Shown: piece by piece, positions 17,078 to 26,870 of the stretch
Numbering within the stretch: the stretch's first letter is position 1
Layout of the letters: the number at the start of each line of letters is the position of its first letter
Source: Actinomyces israelii DSM 43320
Lineage (GTDB): Bacteria; Actinomycetota; Actinomycetes; Actinomycetales; Actinomycetaceae
DNA: 64,000 bases
Direction: 5' to 3'
Assembly (NCBI RefSeq): GCF_000711965.1
Contig: NZ_JONS01000004.1
Coordinates: 103,078-167,077, forward strand
Notes under the pieces: generated by a model
The model's input: only the letters and a program-made list of their open reading frames with translations
The model's database searches: none
Told to the model about the DNA's origin: nothing
Program-made: the position numbers and the translations under genes

Positions 17078-17511
17078 TCTTCTCGCCCTCCGTGCAGGAA
17101 GCTTCAGCGGGTACTCGGGCAGCGGACTCCGGCGGCCCGTGAGGCTGGTCGCACGCAATTGGTGCGCCCTGCGCCGAGCGAGGCGACAGTCGTGATGCGG
17201 CCCGGGGCGCTGGCGCTGGAATCAGTACAGGGATTTCCTGGACGTTTTCTGCTAGACTGGCGCCATCCATCATGGCCATCTCCGGGAGTGCTCGGAACTG
17301 GTCTTCCGGACTCCCCCCGGCGCCAGTTCGCTCATCTTGTCCAGAGTCGGCATCGTTTGTCTCGACAGCACGATGAAGTGCTCTCGCAGTCAGCCAGTTG
17401 GTAATCGGTCCGCTTGCCTGCGGCCAGCCTGTTCCCGGTCCGCGGGAGGGCACCGCCATCGACCGTATAAGTATTCATAGGGTCTCGACACTCACCTCTG
17501 GAGTTGAATAG
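17078..17511. other. 434-bp gap between two transporters with nested inverted repeats
   Basis: No gene is seen. Arms ACTGGCGCC (17256-17264) and GGCGCCAGT (17319-17327) are perfect complements, and inside them GGGAGT (17284-17289) pairs with ACTCCC (17310-17315). A transcript could fold into a two-tier stem, so this may be a terminator of the BCCT unit or a structured leader for the next gene. The last 50 bp before 17512 are AT-richer (GTATAAGTATTCATAG) and may hold a promoter. Confidence 0.45.
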
Positions 17512-18885
17512 ATGAACACTGTCTCCCATAGAACCGAAACCGCTCACGACAGAGATCCTGAGCGAGCGAAGACCTTGAAACGTGCCGCCACGGCAAGTTT
17601 CATCGGGAACTTCATCGAGTGGTTCGACTACGCCTCCTACGGCTATCTTGCGGGTGTCATCGGCGGCGTTTTCTTCCCGGAATCCGACAAGCAGGTTCAG
17701 CTGATGCTGTCCTTCGCCGTGTTCGCCACCTCCTTCATCCTGCGTCCCATCGGCGCCGTGGTCTGGGGCGCATGGGGGGACCGTCGCGGGCGCCGGTGGG
17801 CGCTGTCCTGGTCGATTCTTATCATGTCGGGCTCGACCTGCCTCATCGGCCTTCTGCCCACCTACGCCATGGTCGGGGTGTGGAGCGCTCTTGGTCTGCT
17901 CATCCTGCGCATGGTCCAGGGATTCTCTGCCTCCGGCGAGTACGCCGGCGCGGGAACGTTCCTGGCGGAGTACGCCCCGCCGGCGCGTCGCGGCATCTAC
18001 ACCTGCCTCGTTCCCGCCTCCACCGCCTGCGGCCTGCTCGCAGGCTCTCTCATGGTCTCGGGCATGCTCTTCGGCCTGGGGGGCGCGGACTCGCCCGCAA
18101 TGACCCAGTGGGGCTGGCGCATCCCCTTCATCCTGGCGGGCCCACTGGGCCTCATCGGCCGTTACATCCGGGTGCATCTGGAGGACTCCCCCGCATACCA
18201 GGCAATGCGCGCGGAGCTGCCCCAGGAGCAGAAGGCGACACGATGGTTCGAGCCACTGGTCCGCCTGCTGCGGCACCACTGGCGCGAGACGCTCATCACC
18301 TTCGGCGTCTCCTGCCTCAACGCAGTGGCGTTCTACATGCTGCTGAGCTACATGCCCACCTATGTCACCGAGGAGCTCGGGTTCTCCTCGAACACCGCGA
18401 ACCTGGCGACCTCCGTCATGCTCGTGGTCTACATCGTCTCCATTTTTATTATGGGGCACCTGTCCGACTCCTTCGGGAGACGGCGCATGCTCATCACCGC
18501 ATGCGTCGCCTTCATTGTGATGTCCATCCCGCTGTTCGCCATAATGACCAGGGCCGGTGGGCGCCTCGGAATTGTGATCCTGTGCCAGATCGTCTTCGCC
18601 ATCATCCTCACCGGCAATGACGGGACCCTCGCCACCTTCCTGGCGGAGTCCTTCCCCACCAACGTCCGCTACTCGGGGTTCGCCCTCTCCTTCAACAGCG
18701 CCAATGCGCTCCTGGGCGGTACGACGCCCTTCATCGTGACATGGCTCATCACGGTCACCGAATCGACACTCGTCCCGGCGGTCTACCTCACCGTAGTCTC
18801 GCTGATCGCCATGGTGGCGATCCTCGCCTCACGGGTCATCCACGGTTCAGAACTGATTGAGGCTCATCAATCCGGCTCGTCCTGA
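17512..18885 (+). CDS. MFS transporter, metabolite:H+ symporter (ProP/ShiA-like) family
   Basis: This 457-residue symporter has 12 predicted membrane segments. The family fingerprint IGNFIEWFDYASYGYLAG is at the first helix and the MFS loop GAWGDRRGRRWAL lies between TM2 and TM3, followed by RMVQGFSASGEYAGA. MHS members import osmolytes and organic acids (proline/betaine, shikimate, ketoglutarate) with protons. In this island it may bring in creatinine, creatine or a related compound; the sequence alone does not decide. Confidence 0.87.
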   Translation: MNTVSHRTETAHDRDPERAKTLKRAATASFIGNFIEWFDYASYGYLAGVIGGVFFPESDKQVQLMLSFAVFATSFILRPIGAVVWGAWGDRRGRRWALSWSILIMSGSTCLIGLLPTYAMVGVWSALGLLILRMVQGFSASGEYAGAGTFLAEYAPPARRGIYTCLVPASTACGLLAGSLMVSGMLFGLGGADSPAMTQWGWRIPFILAGPLGLIGRYIRVHLEDSPAYQAMRAELPQEQKATRWFEPLVRLLRHHWRETLITFGVSCLNAVAFYMLLSYMPTYVTEELGFSSNTANLATSVMLVVYIVSIFIMGHLSDSFGRRRMLITACVAFIVMSIPLFAIMTRAGGRLGIVILCQIVFAIILTGNDGTLATFLAESFPTNVRYSGFALSFNSANALLGGTTPFIVTWLITVTESTLVPAVYLTVVSLIAMVAILASRVIHGSELIEAHQSGSS

Positions 18886-18940
18886 GGCCCGCGGCGAACC
18901 GGTCCGGTCCGGATGCACGGATCGCTTCCGCGCGCATAAC

Positions 18941-18970
18941 TTTGCACCTTTTGCTATCCTACTTTGCTAT
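18941..18970 (+). promoter_or_regulatory. Repeated TTTGC elements at the TetR gene start
   Basis: TTTGC occurs three times (18941, 18950, 18963), twice as TTTGCTAT, just before and across the TetR ATG. TATCCT at 18955-18960 lies 8 nt before the ATG and could be a -10 box of a leaderless transcript. The repeats could be an autoregulatory site. Confidence 0.35.
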
Positions 18971-19598
18971 GGCTACCCCCCTGTCTGCCACTTCTCGGTC
19001 GCCTCGTGGATCTCGGGGCGGTGCTCGCTCAACGGCGCGAGGGCAGGACCGTCGGCAGGCCATCATCGAGGCGGCTGCCGCGATCATCCGCGAGGAGGGG
19101 CCGTCCGCGGTCAGCCACCGTGCGGTCGCCAGGCGCGCCGGGTGCTCGTTGTCGGCGACGACCTACTACTTCAAGGGACTCGACGACCTGCTCTACCAGG
19201 CGGGTCTGGTCAATATCGCCATCTGGGCCTCGCGCGCCGAGCGCGTGGCGGACAAGGTCGAGGCCCTGGAACAGCTTCCCTCGCTGTCCGGACGGCTGGA
19301 CCTGGTGCTTCAGGCGACGCTCCCGCCGGAGGGCCCGTACCTGGGGCACTACATTCAGCTCATCTCTGCAGGAACGGTCACGCCCGTCGAACAGGCCTAT
19401 CGTCGGGGTCGGCAGCGCCTCAACACGGCCGTCGGCCGGCTGCTGAACCGGCTGGGGGTGGAGATTGAACCGGATCTGGTGATCGCGGTCGTCGACGGGG
19501 CGGCAGTGACCGCCCTGAGCGAGGGCCGTGACGTCCACGCCACCGCGGCCGATCTTCTCGGCAAGATCACCGGATTCTGGAGGCGGGCCGACCAGTAG
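18969..19598 (+). CDS. TetR-family transcriptional regulator
   Basis: The roughly 209-residue regulator has a basic Ser/Arg/Gly-rich tail and an N-terminal TetR helix-turn-helix (AIIEAAAAIIREEGPSAVSH then RAVARRAGCSLSATTYYFKG). A helical ligand-binding domain follows. ATG 18969 has no Shine-Dalgarno sequence but sits just after a -10-like box, which fits leaderless translation; TTG 18942 is an alternative start. It closes the island, so it is the obvious candidate to sense creatinine, creatine or an arginine-pathway metabolite. It ends 17 bp from the convergent priA stop. Confidence 0.85.
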   Translation: MATPLSATSRSPRGSRGGARSTARGQDRRQAIIEAAAAIIREEGPSAVSHRAVARRAGCSLSATTYYFKGLDDLLYQAGLVNIAIWASRAERVADKVEALEQLPSLSGRLDLVLQATLPPEGPYLGHYIQLISAGTVTPVEQAYRRGRQRLNTAVGRLLNRLGVEIEPDLVIAVVDGAAVTALSEGRDVHATAADLLGKITGFWRRADQ

Positions 19599-19614
19599 GG
19601 GCCCGGCCGCGGCC

Positions 19615-21723
19615 TCACCACAGGACCGTGGGGTCGAGCTCGACCCGGACCGCGTCCTCCCGGCGGGCCGAGCGCTCGCGCTGGCGCACCCGCAGCATGG
19701 CGGCCAGCTCACGACCGCGGTCGACCCGCGTCCTGATCAGGGCCCGCACAGTGGCATCGCCCCCCGACGCCGATACCGGAGGCCGCTCCGCCTCCGGGCC
19801 GGGCGGGGCTGACGCCGGGCCCAGAGTCTCGAAGCCGGCGGACTCCGCCTGTGCGAGCAGCGCCTCCACCCCGTCGCGCGGCCCGTCCAGCCGGGCCGTA
19901 CGCCACGCGGGGGGCAGGTGGAGGTCTGCGCGCTCGAGCAGGTCCTCCCGGGCGTAGCCCGCGTGGTCCCACCGTACCAGCGCCTGCGCGACCGACGGAT
20001 CCGGGCCACCCAGAAGAATCACCCGTGCATCCGTTCGGGCCAGGACCACCGCATTGGTCCACCGGCGCAGCGCCTCCGCGCCGGCGCCGAGCTCGGGCCG
20101 GGAGGACAGGCACCCGCCGTCGAGCAGCAGGACCGCGCGGTACCCGCCGTCGGCGACCGGCTCGGCGCCGGGCGTGGCCACCACCAGGCGGGGCGAGGCA
20201 TCGACGGACTCCACGACGCCGTGGGACTCGCGTGCACCGGAGACGACCACCGGCGTGCCGGGGAAGGCGCGTCCCAGCTCCTCACCGGTCCGGGTGCTGC
20301 CCGACCCGCGCATGCGCAGCCGGTCCTCCCCGCACGCGGGACAGGCCCAGTCGGCCGGCTCGCGAGCGCACCACCGGCAGGTGACCGCCCCGGCCCGCTC
20401 CATCGCCAGCGGGCCCCCGCAGCGAGGGCACCGGCCGACCTGCCCGCAGCGGCAGCAGACCACCACCGGCGCGTAGCCGGTCCGTGAGACCTGGACGAGG
20501 ACCGGGCCGCCGGTCAGGGCGTCGCGCACCGCCCTGTGGGCGACCGAGGGGATCCGCGCCATCCCGGAGGCGCCCTCGGCCTCCAGCTGGAGCGCGCCCG
20601 GGGCCTGCACGCGCGCAACGGCGGCGCGCCTCAGCGGCCGCGCGGCACTCAGGTCCTCCGCCCAGCCCCGCTCCACATAGCTCTGCGCCTCGACGCTGCG
20701 CGAGTAGCCGGCCACGAGCAGCCCCGCGCCCTCCAGGCCGGAGCGCAGGGCCAGGACGGTGCGGGCGTGGGTGTAGGGGGCGTGGCGCTCATCGAGCCGG
20801 TTGTCGCCGTCGTCCCAGATGACCACCAGGCCCAGGGCGCGCACGGGCGCGAAGGCGGCGCCGCGGGTGCCCACCACGACGCGCGCAAGCCCGAGGAGCA
20901 CGTGCAGGAACGCCCGGTAGCGGCGCGCGGGCCCGCCCTCCGCGGTCAGGGTGACGACCGGCTCGCCGCGCCCGGCGCCCGGCCCCCCGTTCAGCTCTTT
21001 GCCCAGCGCCGCCGCGACCGCCTCCGCCTGCGCCGCGGTGGCGACGACGACCAGGGCTCCCCTGCCCGACGCCAGGGCGGCCCGGACCGCATCGGCGAGC
21101 AGTGCGGTCCACCCGCGCACGAGGCCGACCCGTCCGGGCAGGGCGGTCCACACGGCGCGCGGCGCCCCGCCGTCGGCGAGCACGGCCAGGAACCCGCCCC
21201 CGCCGTAGGCGTCCCAGCCCTTCGCGGACGGCGCCCGCCAGCGCGGCGCCGGCGGCACCGCGCGGTCGCGCTCGGACCGCTCGGTGGAGGCGTGACGCGG
21301 CGGCACGGCGAGCCGCACGACGTCCGATCGCACTCCGGCGCTGCGCGTGGCGACCGCCTCGATCAGCGCCCGGGTCGCCCCGGTGAGCACCGGCAGGTCC
21401 GAGACCACCCGGCGGAGAGCCGCCAGCGTCCCGGGATGGGTCGTGGTCGCGCCGCGCTCCCAGACCCAGCCGCGCATGTCCTGCCCGCCGAAGCGGACGA
21501 TCACGCTCGTGCCGACGGCGGCGGCGTCGTCGAGGTCCGGCGTGACCAGGTAGTCGAAGAGCCGGTCCAGGTGCGGCAGGGGGGAGTCGAGCAGCACCCG
21601 GGCCACGGGCGCGGCAACGCCCCGGCCCTCCACGGCGTGCTCGGAGGGCGCCGGGGCGGCCAGCAGCGCGCCCTGGGCGGGCCGCCCCCGGCGCCCCGCC
21701 CGGCTCACGGCACCGCCCGACAC
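19615..21723 (-). CDS. priA: Probable replication-restart protein PriA (primosomal N'), helicase motifs lost
   Basis: PriA recognises stalled forks for replisome reloading. The 702-residue protein has the N-terminal 3'-binding domain (RVLLDSPLPHLDRLFDYLV, GTSVIVRFGGQDMRGWVW) and the paired zinc cysteines (CCRCGQVGRCPRCGG, CRWC, CPACG). The Walker A position reads PGRVGLVRGW and the DEEH position DDGD, so it should not hydrolyse ATP, as known for actinobacterial PriA. GTG 21723 lies 13 bp after the metK stop; no strong RBS is visible. Upstream extension of the frame overlaps metK and is not PriA-like. Confidence 0.9.
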   Translation of the reverse strand: MSGGAVSRAGRRGRPAQGALLAAPAPSEHAVEGRGVAAPVARVLLDSPLPHLDRLFDYLVTPDLDDAAAVGTSVIVRFGGQDMRGWVWERGATTTHPGTLAALRRVVSDLPVLTGATRALIEAVATRSAGVRSDVVRLAVPPRHASTERSERDRAVPPAPRWRAPSAKGWDAYGGGGFLAVLADGGAPRAVWTALPGRVGLVRGWTALLADAVRAALASGRGALVVVATAAQAEAVAAALGKELNGGPGAGRGEPVVTLTAEGGPARRYRAFLHVLLGLARVVVGTRGAAFAPVRALGLVVIWDDGDNRLDERHAPYTHARTVLALRSGLEGAGLLVAGYSRSVEAQSYVERGWAEDLSAARPLRRAAVARVQAPGALQLEAEGASGMARIPSVAHRAVRDALTGGPVLVQVSRTGYAPVVVCCRCGQVGRCPRCGGPLAMERAGAVTCRWCAREPADWACPACGEDRLRMRGSGSTRTGEELGRAFPGTPVVVSGARESHGVVESVDASPRLVVATPGAEPVADGGYRAVLLLDGGCLSSRPELGAGAEALRRWTNAVVLARTDARVILLGGPDPSVAQALVRWDHAGYAREDLLERADLHLPPAWRTARLDGPRDGVEALLAQAESAGFETLGPASAPPGPEAERPPVSASGGDATVRALIRTRVDRGRELAAMLRVRQRERSARREDAVRVELDPTVLW

Positions 21724-21736
21724 GAGTGGCGCGGCC

Positions 21737-22960
21737 TCACAGCGCCGCGCGCAGGTCCCCGGTGCGGCCGGTCTCCTCCCAGGAGAAGCCGTCGCGCCCG
21801 AAGTGCCCGTAGGCGCTGGTGGCCCGGTAGATGGGGCGGAGCAGGTCGAGGTCCCGCACGATCGCGGCCGGGCGCAGGTCGAAGACCTCCTCGACGGCGG
21901 CGGCGATCCGCGCGACGGGGACCGTCTCGGTGCCGAAGGTCTCGACGTACAGGCCCACGGGGCGGGCCGAGCCGATGGCGTAGGCGACCTGGATCTCGCA
22001 CCGCTGCGCGAGTCCGGCCGCCACGACGTTCTTGGCGACCCAGCGCATGGCGTAGGAGGCGGAGCGATCCACCTTGGAGGGGTCCTTCCCCGAGAAGGCG
22101 CCACCGCCGTGGCGGGACATGCCGCCGTAGGTGTCCACAATGATCTTGCGCCCGGTCAGGCCCGCGTCCCCGGCGGGGCCGCCGATGACGAACTGCCCCG
22201 AGGGGTTGACCAGGATCTCGGCGTCGGCGGTCGCCAGCTGAATGCCCTTGGCCTCCTCGGCCTCGAGCACGGGACGGATCACCTCGGTGGTGATGGCGTC
22301 GGTCAGCCAGGCCCGGGTGCGACCCGGGTCGTGCTGGGTGGAGACCACCACGCCCGCCAGGCTCACCGCGCGGTCCCCGTCGTAGCCGATGGTGACCTGT
22401 GTCTTGCCGTCGGGGCGCAGCCCCGCCACGACGCCCTGCTTGCGCACCGCCGTCAGCCGCTCGGCCAGGCGGTGGGCCAGGTGGATCGGCAGCGGCATGA
22501 GCTCGGCCGTGTCCGTGCAGGCGTAGCCGAACATGAGGCCCTGGTCCCCCGCGCCCTGGAAGTCGAGGGGGTCCAGCCCCCCGGCGTCACTGACGCCTCC
22601 GGCGGCGCCGCGCACCTCGAGCGCCTTGTCCACGCCCGCAGCGATGTCCGGGGACTGCTGGCCGATGGAGATCGACACGCCGCAGGAGGCGCCGTCGAAG
22701 CAGACCTCGGAGGACGTGTAGCCGATCGACACGATCTCGGAGCGCACGATCTCGGGGATCTCGACGTAGGCGTCGGTGGTGACCTCCCCGGCGACGTGGA
22801 CGAGCCCCGTAGTCACCATCGTCTCGACGGCCACGTGGGCGACCGGGTCCTGGGCGAGGATGGCATCGAGAATGGAGTCCGAGATGCGGTCGCAGACCTT
22901 GTCGGGGTGCCCCTCGGTGACGGACTCGGAGGTGAACAGACGGAGCGAGTTCGATGACAT
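21737..22960 (-). CDS. metK: S-adenosylmethionine synthetase
   Basis: MetK makes SAM from methionine and ATP. The 407-residue protein has [20 protein letters not shown] at the N-terminus (ATP/Mg site), the hexapeptide-like [12 protein letters not shown], and [17 protein letters not shown] (P-loop-like motif). Start ATG 22960 has AAGGA upstream and gives the normal family length. It follows the cfa gene, whose product uses SAM, and precedes priA. Confidence 0.97.
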   Translation of the reverse strand: MSSNSLRLFTSESVTEGHPDKVCDRISDSILDAILAQDPVAHVAVETMVTTGLVHVAGEVTTDAYVEIPEIVRSEIVSIGYTSSEVCFDGASCGVSISIGQQSPDIAAGVDKALEVRGAAGGVSDAGGLDPLDFQGAGDQGLMFGYACTDTAELMPLPIHLAHRLAERLTAVRKQGVVAGLRPDGKTQVTIGYDGDRAVSLAGVVVSTQHDPGRTRAWLTDAITTEVIRPVLEAEEAKGIQLATADAEILVNPSGQFVIGGPAGDAGLTGRKIIVDTYGGMSRHGGGAFSGKDPSKVDRSASYAMRWVAKNVVAAGLAQRCEIQVAYAIGSARPVGLYVETFGTETVPVARIAAAVEEVFDLRPAAIVRDLDLLRPIYRATSAYGHFGRDGFSWEETGRTGDLRAAL

Positions 22961-23024
22961 GTGGTTGTCGTCCTTGTGAGGTCGGTGGGTGCGGGTCTCG
23001 GATCGGGTACGGCAGCAGGCCGGC

Positions 23025-24338
23025 TCAGGCGTCCCACCAGGGACGCAGGGGATACCAGTGCCCGTCCCGGTCGGGCCCCGGGCGTACCGCGAGAAGCTGG
23101 TGGATCTGAATGTTGTCGCGCTCGAAGTTCCACCGCGCACCCGCCATGTACAGGCCCCACAGGAGCGAGGTCTGCGTGCCGGCGCTCTCGACGGCGGCGC
23201 CCCAGTGCTCCTGCAGGTTGCGGCACCAGTGCTCCAGGGTGAGGGCGTAGTGCTGGCGGAGGTTCTCCTCGTGAACCACCTCGAAGCCCGCGTCGTGCAG
23301 ACGGGTCATGACCACGCCCGGTGCGGCGAGCTCGCCGTCCGGGAAGACGTATCGCCCGATGAAGGCTCCGGCGCGGTTCGGCTGGGTGGAGTCGCGGCGC
23401 GTGATCTGGTGGTTGAGGAGCCTGCCGCCGGGGTGCAGGAGGGAGAACATGGTCGAGAAGTACTCGTCGTAGTGGCGGACGCCGACGTGCTCCATCATGC
23501 CCAGGGAGCAGATGGCATCGAAGTCGCGCTCGGGCACCTGCCGGTAGTCCATGACGCGGGCCTCGGCCAGGTCGGACAGGCCCTCGCGGGCGATCCAGTC
23601 GTTGGCCCAGCGGGCCTGCGGCTCGGAGAGCGTGACGCCGATGGCCCGGATGCCGCGTCGCGCCGCCGCGACCAGCACTGAGCCCCAGCCGCAGCCGATG
23701 TCGAGCAGGCGCTGGCCGGGCGACAGGTCGAGCTTGTCGAGGACGAGGCGGATCTTGTTGGCCTGGGCGTCCTCGAGGGAGTCGCCCGGATCGGTGAACA
23801 GGGCGCAGGTGTAGGTCATCAGCGGGCCGAGGACCATCGAGTAGAAGCGGTTCGAGCGGTCGTAGTGGGACGAGACGGTGTCCTTGTCGCTCTGCTGGGT
23901 GTGGGAGCGCACGCCCGACAGCGCCCGCCGCCACGCCGGCGGGGTCTCGACCTGCGGGATCTCGGGCCGGCGGATCCCGTTCCTGCCCAGCGCGACGAGA
24001 ATGCGACCCAGGTTGGAGACCGAGGGGCGCCGGACCCGCTCCCTGAGCTGTTCGAGGCCGTCGAAGGCCCTGTAGGGGTTGCCGGGCGAGACCCCGCGCA
24101 CGGCGATCTTGCCCATGATGTAGGCGCGGGCGAGGCCGAGCTCTCCGGGGGCCGTGGCCAGGTAGCTGAGGGCCTGCGGGGAGACAACGTGCAGCTCGAG
24201 GCCGCCGCTCCGCGGGCCGACGGCGGAGCCGTCGTAGGCGGTAATGCGCACGGGCAGCGGCGGGGTCGTCACCGCCCTGACCATGTCCGCCACGGTCATG
24301 TCGGCTGTGGTGCAGGTGCTCGCTCCGGTCCTCTTCAT
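23025..24338 (-). CDS. cfa: Cyclopropane-fatty-acyl-phospholipid synthase family methyltransferase
   Basis: CFA synthases use SAM to methylenate or methylate unsaturated acyl chains in membrane phospholipids. The roughly 437-residue protein has the family N-terminal domain and [20 protein letters not shown], then the SAM motif [28 protein letters not shown] and [19 protein letters not shown]-terminal [11 protein letters not shown] and [15 protein letters not shown] are typical. ATG 24338 is chosen; GTG 24347 is also possible. It sits between coaBC and metK, apparently an addition to the usual actinobacterial order, and is well placed beside its cofactor source. Confidence 0.92.
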   Translation of the reverse strand: MKRTGASTCTTADMTVADMVRAVTTPPLPVRITAYDGSAVGPRSGGLELHVVSPQALSYLATAPGELGLARAYIMGKIAVRGVSPGNPYRAFDGLEQLRERVRRPSVSNLGRILVALGRNGIRRPEIPQVETPPAWRRALSGVRSHTQQSDKDTVSSHYDRSNRFYSMVLGPLMTYTCALFTDPGDSLEDAQANKIRLVLDKLDLSPGQRLLDIGCGWGSVLVAAARRGIRAIGVTLSEPQARWANDWIAREGLSDLAEARVMDYRQVPERDFDAICSLGMMEHVGVRHYDEYFSTMFSLLHPGGRLLNHQITRRDSTQPNRAGAFIGRYVFPDGELAAPGVVMTRLHDAGFEVVHEENLRQHYALTLEHWCRNLQEHWGAAVESAGTQTSLLWGLYMAGARWNFERDNIQIHQLLAVRPGPDRDGHWYPLRPWWDA

Positions 24339-24483
24339 GCAGATCACTCAGATCACTTCTGTGCGCGGCCCACGGCGACAGGGCTCCGCGCTGTCCTGAT
24401 CCCCATAGTAGGCGCGCGCACCGGTGCGTCTGAAGAGCGAACGCCGTGCCCGCACGTGATTAATCAGACGTTCGCCGCCGGAT

Positions 24484-25788
24484 TCAGAAGCGGCCGGGCA
24501 GCCTGCGGGCGACCAGGTCGATGAGAGCGCGGGCGACGTCGGTCTTGGAGCCCCGGGCCCTGGCGACCTCATGGCCCCGGCAGTCCAGGACGACGACGGC
24601 GTTGGGCACGTCGCCGAAGCCGGTGCGCTCCCCCACCAAGTTGACGGCCAGGAGGTCCGCGCCCTTGCGGCGCGCCTTGGCGGCGCCGTGGGCGAGCACA
24701 TCGCCGTCGTCGTCACCGGTCTCCGCGGCGAAGCCCACCACGAGCGTCCGCCCGCCGTCACCGCGCGGCGGATCAGCGACCAGCCCGGCGAGGATGTCGG
24801 GATTCTCGACGAGCTCGATGCTCAGCCGGGTCGCGCCCGCCTCCCCGCCGCTGCGCAGGCCGCGCTTCTTGATCTTGGACGCAGCCGCCTCCGCGGGCCG
24901 GTAGTCGGCGACGGCAGCCGCCATCACCACGGCATCGGCGTCCCGGGCGGCCCGTCGGACAGCATCGCGCATCTCCATGGCGGTGCCGACGGGCACCACC
25001 TCCACCTCGCCCGGCAGCGCCGCGAGAACATCGCCGGCCACATAAGCGGCCACCAGGGTCGTGCGCGCACCGCGCTCGACGGCGGCGCGGGCCACGGCGG
25101 CGCCCTGGCGCCCCGAGGAGCGGTTGCCCAGGTAGCGCACCGGGTCGATCGGCTCACGGGTGCCGCCGGCGGAGACGACGACACGCCTGCCGGACAGGTC
25201 CGACGGATGCGGCACAGGGGCGATCCGCTGCGCCCGCCGCTCGGCGAGCACCGCCAGAGCCTCATCGACAATGCGCTCGGCCTCGGGCAGGCGGCCCTCC
25301 CCCGAGTCGGAGCCGGTCAGGCGCCCGGAGTCCGGCTCGATGACGCTCAGTCCGCGGCGGCGCAGCGTAGCCACGTTCTCCCGGGTCGCCGGGTTGGCCC
25401 ACATCTGGGTGTGCATGGCGGGGGCGAGGACCACGGGGGCCGTCGTCGTCAGGATCGTCGCGGTCAGCAGGTCGTCGGCGCGACCTGCCGCGACCCGGGC
25501 CAGCAGATCCGCCGAGGCGGGGGCCACCACGACCAGGTCGGCCCACTCCCCCACCGCGACGTGCTCGACGGCGGCGGGGTCGTCGAAGACGCCGCTGCTC
25601 ACCGGGCTCCCGGTCACCGCGGCGAGGGCGGGCGCGCCGATGAAGCGCAGCGCGGCCTGCGTCGCGAGGGTGCGGACCTCGTGACCGGCCCGCCGCAGGA
25701 GACGGATGACGAAGGGCGCCTTGTAGGCGGCGATGGATCCGGACACGCCGACGACGACGCGCCGCGGCCCGGTCGGGGCGGCGCTCAG
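24484..25788 (-). CDS. coaBC: Bifunctional phosphopantothenoylcysteine decarboxylase/synthetase
   Basis: CoaBC converts phosphopantothenate to phosphopantetheine in coenzyme A synthesis. The CoaC half shows [29 protein letters not shown] and [17 protein letters not shown]; the CoaB half shows [24 protein letters not shown], a K-rich strand and VGFAAETGD. The first canonical start (GTG 25746) falls inside the first beta strand (VVVGVSG). The in-frame CTG at 25788 overlaps the rpoZ stop as CTGA and restores that strand, so it is my preferred start. No ATG, GTG or TTG exists in between. Confidence 0.92.
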   Translation of the reverse strand: MSAAPTGPRRVVVGVSGSIAAYKAPFVIRLLRRAGHEVRTLATQAALRFIGAPALAAVTGSPVSSGVFDDPAAVEHVAVGEWADLVVVAPASADLLARVAAGRADDLLTATILTTTAPVVLAPAMHTQMWANPATRENVATLRRRGLSVIEPDSGRLTGSDSGEGRLPEAERIVDEALAVLAERRAQRIAPVPHPSDLSGRRVVVSAGGTREPIDPVRYLGNRSSGRQGAAVARAAVERGARTTLVAAYVAGDVLAALPGEVEVVPVGTAMEMRDAVRRAARDADAVVMAAAVADYRPAEAAASKIKKRGLRSGGEAGATRLSIELVENPDILAGLVADPPRGDGGRTLVVGFAAETGDDDGDVLAHGAAKARRKGADLLAVNLVGERTGFGDVPNAVVVLDCRGHEVARARGSKTDVARALIDLVARRLPGRF

Positions 25789-26195
25789 AACTGGATCTCG
25801 TCGAGGTTCGTGGCGGCCGGCACGTCCTCGCTCTCCGCCGGGGCGGGCCTGGAGGCGTCGAGCGGGATGTCGGAGAACATGTCCTCCTCCGCGGCGCGCC
25901 GGGCCTTGTCGACCTCGGCGCGCCGGGCGCGGGCCTCGTCGCCCGGGATGACCTGGAGCTTGTCCTCGGCCACCTCGCGCAGGGCGATGCTCAACGGCTT
26001 CTCGTCGGGCTCGGCCTCCACCAGGGGGCCGAAGTAATCGAGCTGGTTGTCCTCCAGCTGCCGGGTGTAGGCGTTGATCTGCCGGGCGCGCTTGGCGGCC
26101 TCCACGACGAGCCCGTACTTGGAGTCGACCTTCTCGAGCAGGTCGTCGATCGGCGGGTTGGTGATGCCCTCGGGCTGTGCGGAGGTTCCGAGCAT
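25785..26195 (-). CDS. rpoZ: RNA polymerase omega subunit
   Basis: Omega helps beta-prime folding and RNA polymerase assembly. The 136-residue protein has the conserved start [20 protein letters not shown] followed by [13 protein letters not shown], and [14 protein letters not shown]. The acidic/Ala-rich C-terminal tail of about 50 residues is longer than in E. coli, a common actinobacterial trait. It lies between gmk and coaBC as in related genomes, and its TGA overlaps the inferred coaBC CTG. Confidence 0.95.
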   Translation of the reverse strand: MLGTSAQPEGITNPPIDDLLEKVDSKYGLVVEAAKRARQINAYTRQLEDNQLDYFGPLVEAEPDEKPLSIALREVAEDKLQVIPGDEARARRAEVDKARRAAEEDMFSDIPLDASRPAPAESEDVPAATNLDEIQF

Positions 26196-26258
26196 GTGCT
26201 TCTCCCCGTGTGGTGGACGTTCAAGGCGCTCAGCGCGCCCAACTGTAACCGGGACAGT

Positions 26259-26837
26259 CTAGCCGCTGAGCCCCAGCAGTCTCTCGAGCTCATCCGTGGC
26301 ACGCACCACGGTGTCATTGACAATGATGTGGTCGAACTCCCCGGCCGCGTCCATCTCCGCGCGCGCGGTGACCAGGCGGCGCTCCTGCTCGGCCGCGTCC
26401 TCGGTGCCGCGTCCGGCGAGCCGCGCGACGAGCTCGTCCCAGCTCGGCGGCATGACGAAGACCAGCTGTGCGGACGGCATGGACCGACGAACCTGCCGCG
26501 CCCCCGCCAGGTCGATCTCGAGCAGGGCGGGGCGCCCGGCGTCGAGCTGGGCCTGAACGGGTCCGCGGGGCGTGCCGTAGCGGTGCGCCCCGTGAACCAG
26601 GGCCCACTCCAGCATCTGTCCGCTGCTGACGAGCCTGTCGAACTCGGCGTCCGACACGAAGTGGTAGTCCATCCCGTCTACCTCGCCGGGGCGGGGCGCC
26701 CGCGTGGTCGCCGAGACCGAGACGAACAGGCCGGGGTGGCGGCGGTGCAGCTCGGCGACGAGGGTCCCCTTGCCCACCGCGGTGGGGCCGGCGATCACGG
26801 TCAGGCGGGAGGAGGGCTGGGGGGCGGGGCGGGTCAT
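26259..26837 (-). CDS. gmk: Guanylate kinase
   Basis: Gmk phosphorylates GMP to GDP. The 192-residue protein has the P-loop VIAGPTAVGKGTLV, SVSATTRAPRPGEVDGMDYH (GMP-binding), EWALVHGAHRYGTP and IDLAGARQVR. The P-loop ends GKGT where many guanylate kinases have GKST or GKGT, so it is unremarkable. It is between pyrF and rpoZ in the continuous minus-strand block. Confidence 0.95.
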   Translation of the reverse strand: MTRPAPQPSSRLTVIAGPTAVGKGTLVAELHRRHPGLFVSVSATTRAPRPGEVDGMDYHFVSDAEFDRLVSSGQMLEWALVHGAHRYGTPRGPVQAQLDAGRPALLEIDLAGARQVRRSMPSAQLVFVMPPSWDELVARLAGRGTEDAAEQERRLVTARAEMDAAGEFDHIIVNDTVVRATDELERLLGLSG

Positions 26838-26870
26838 GCACCGTATAATGCCGCACCGCGCTGCACGGTC

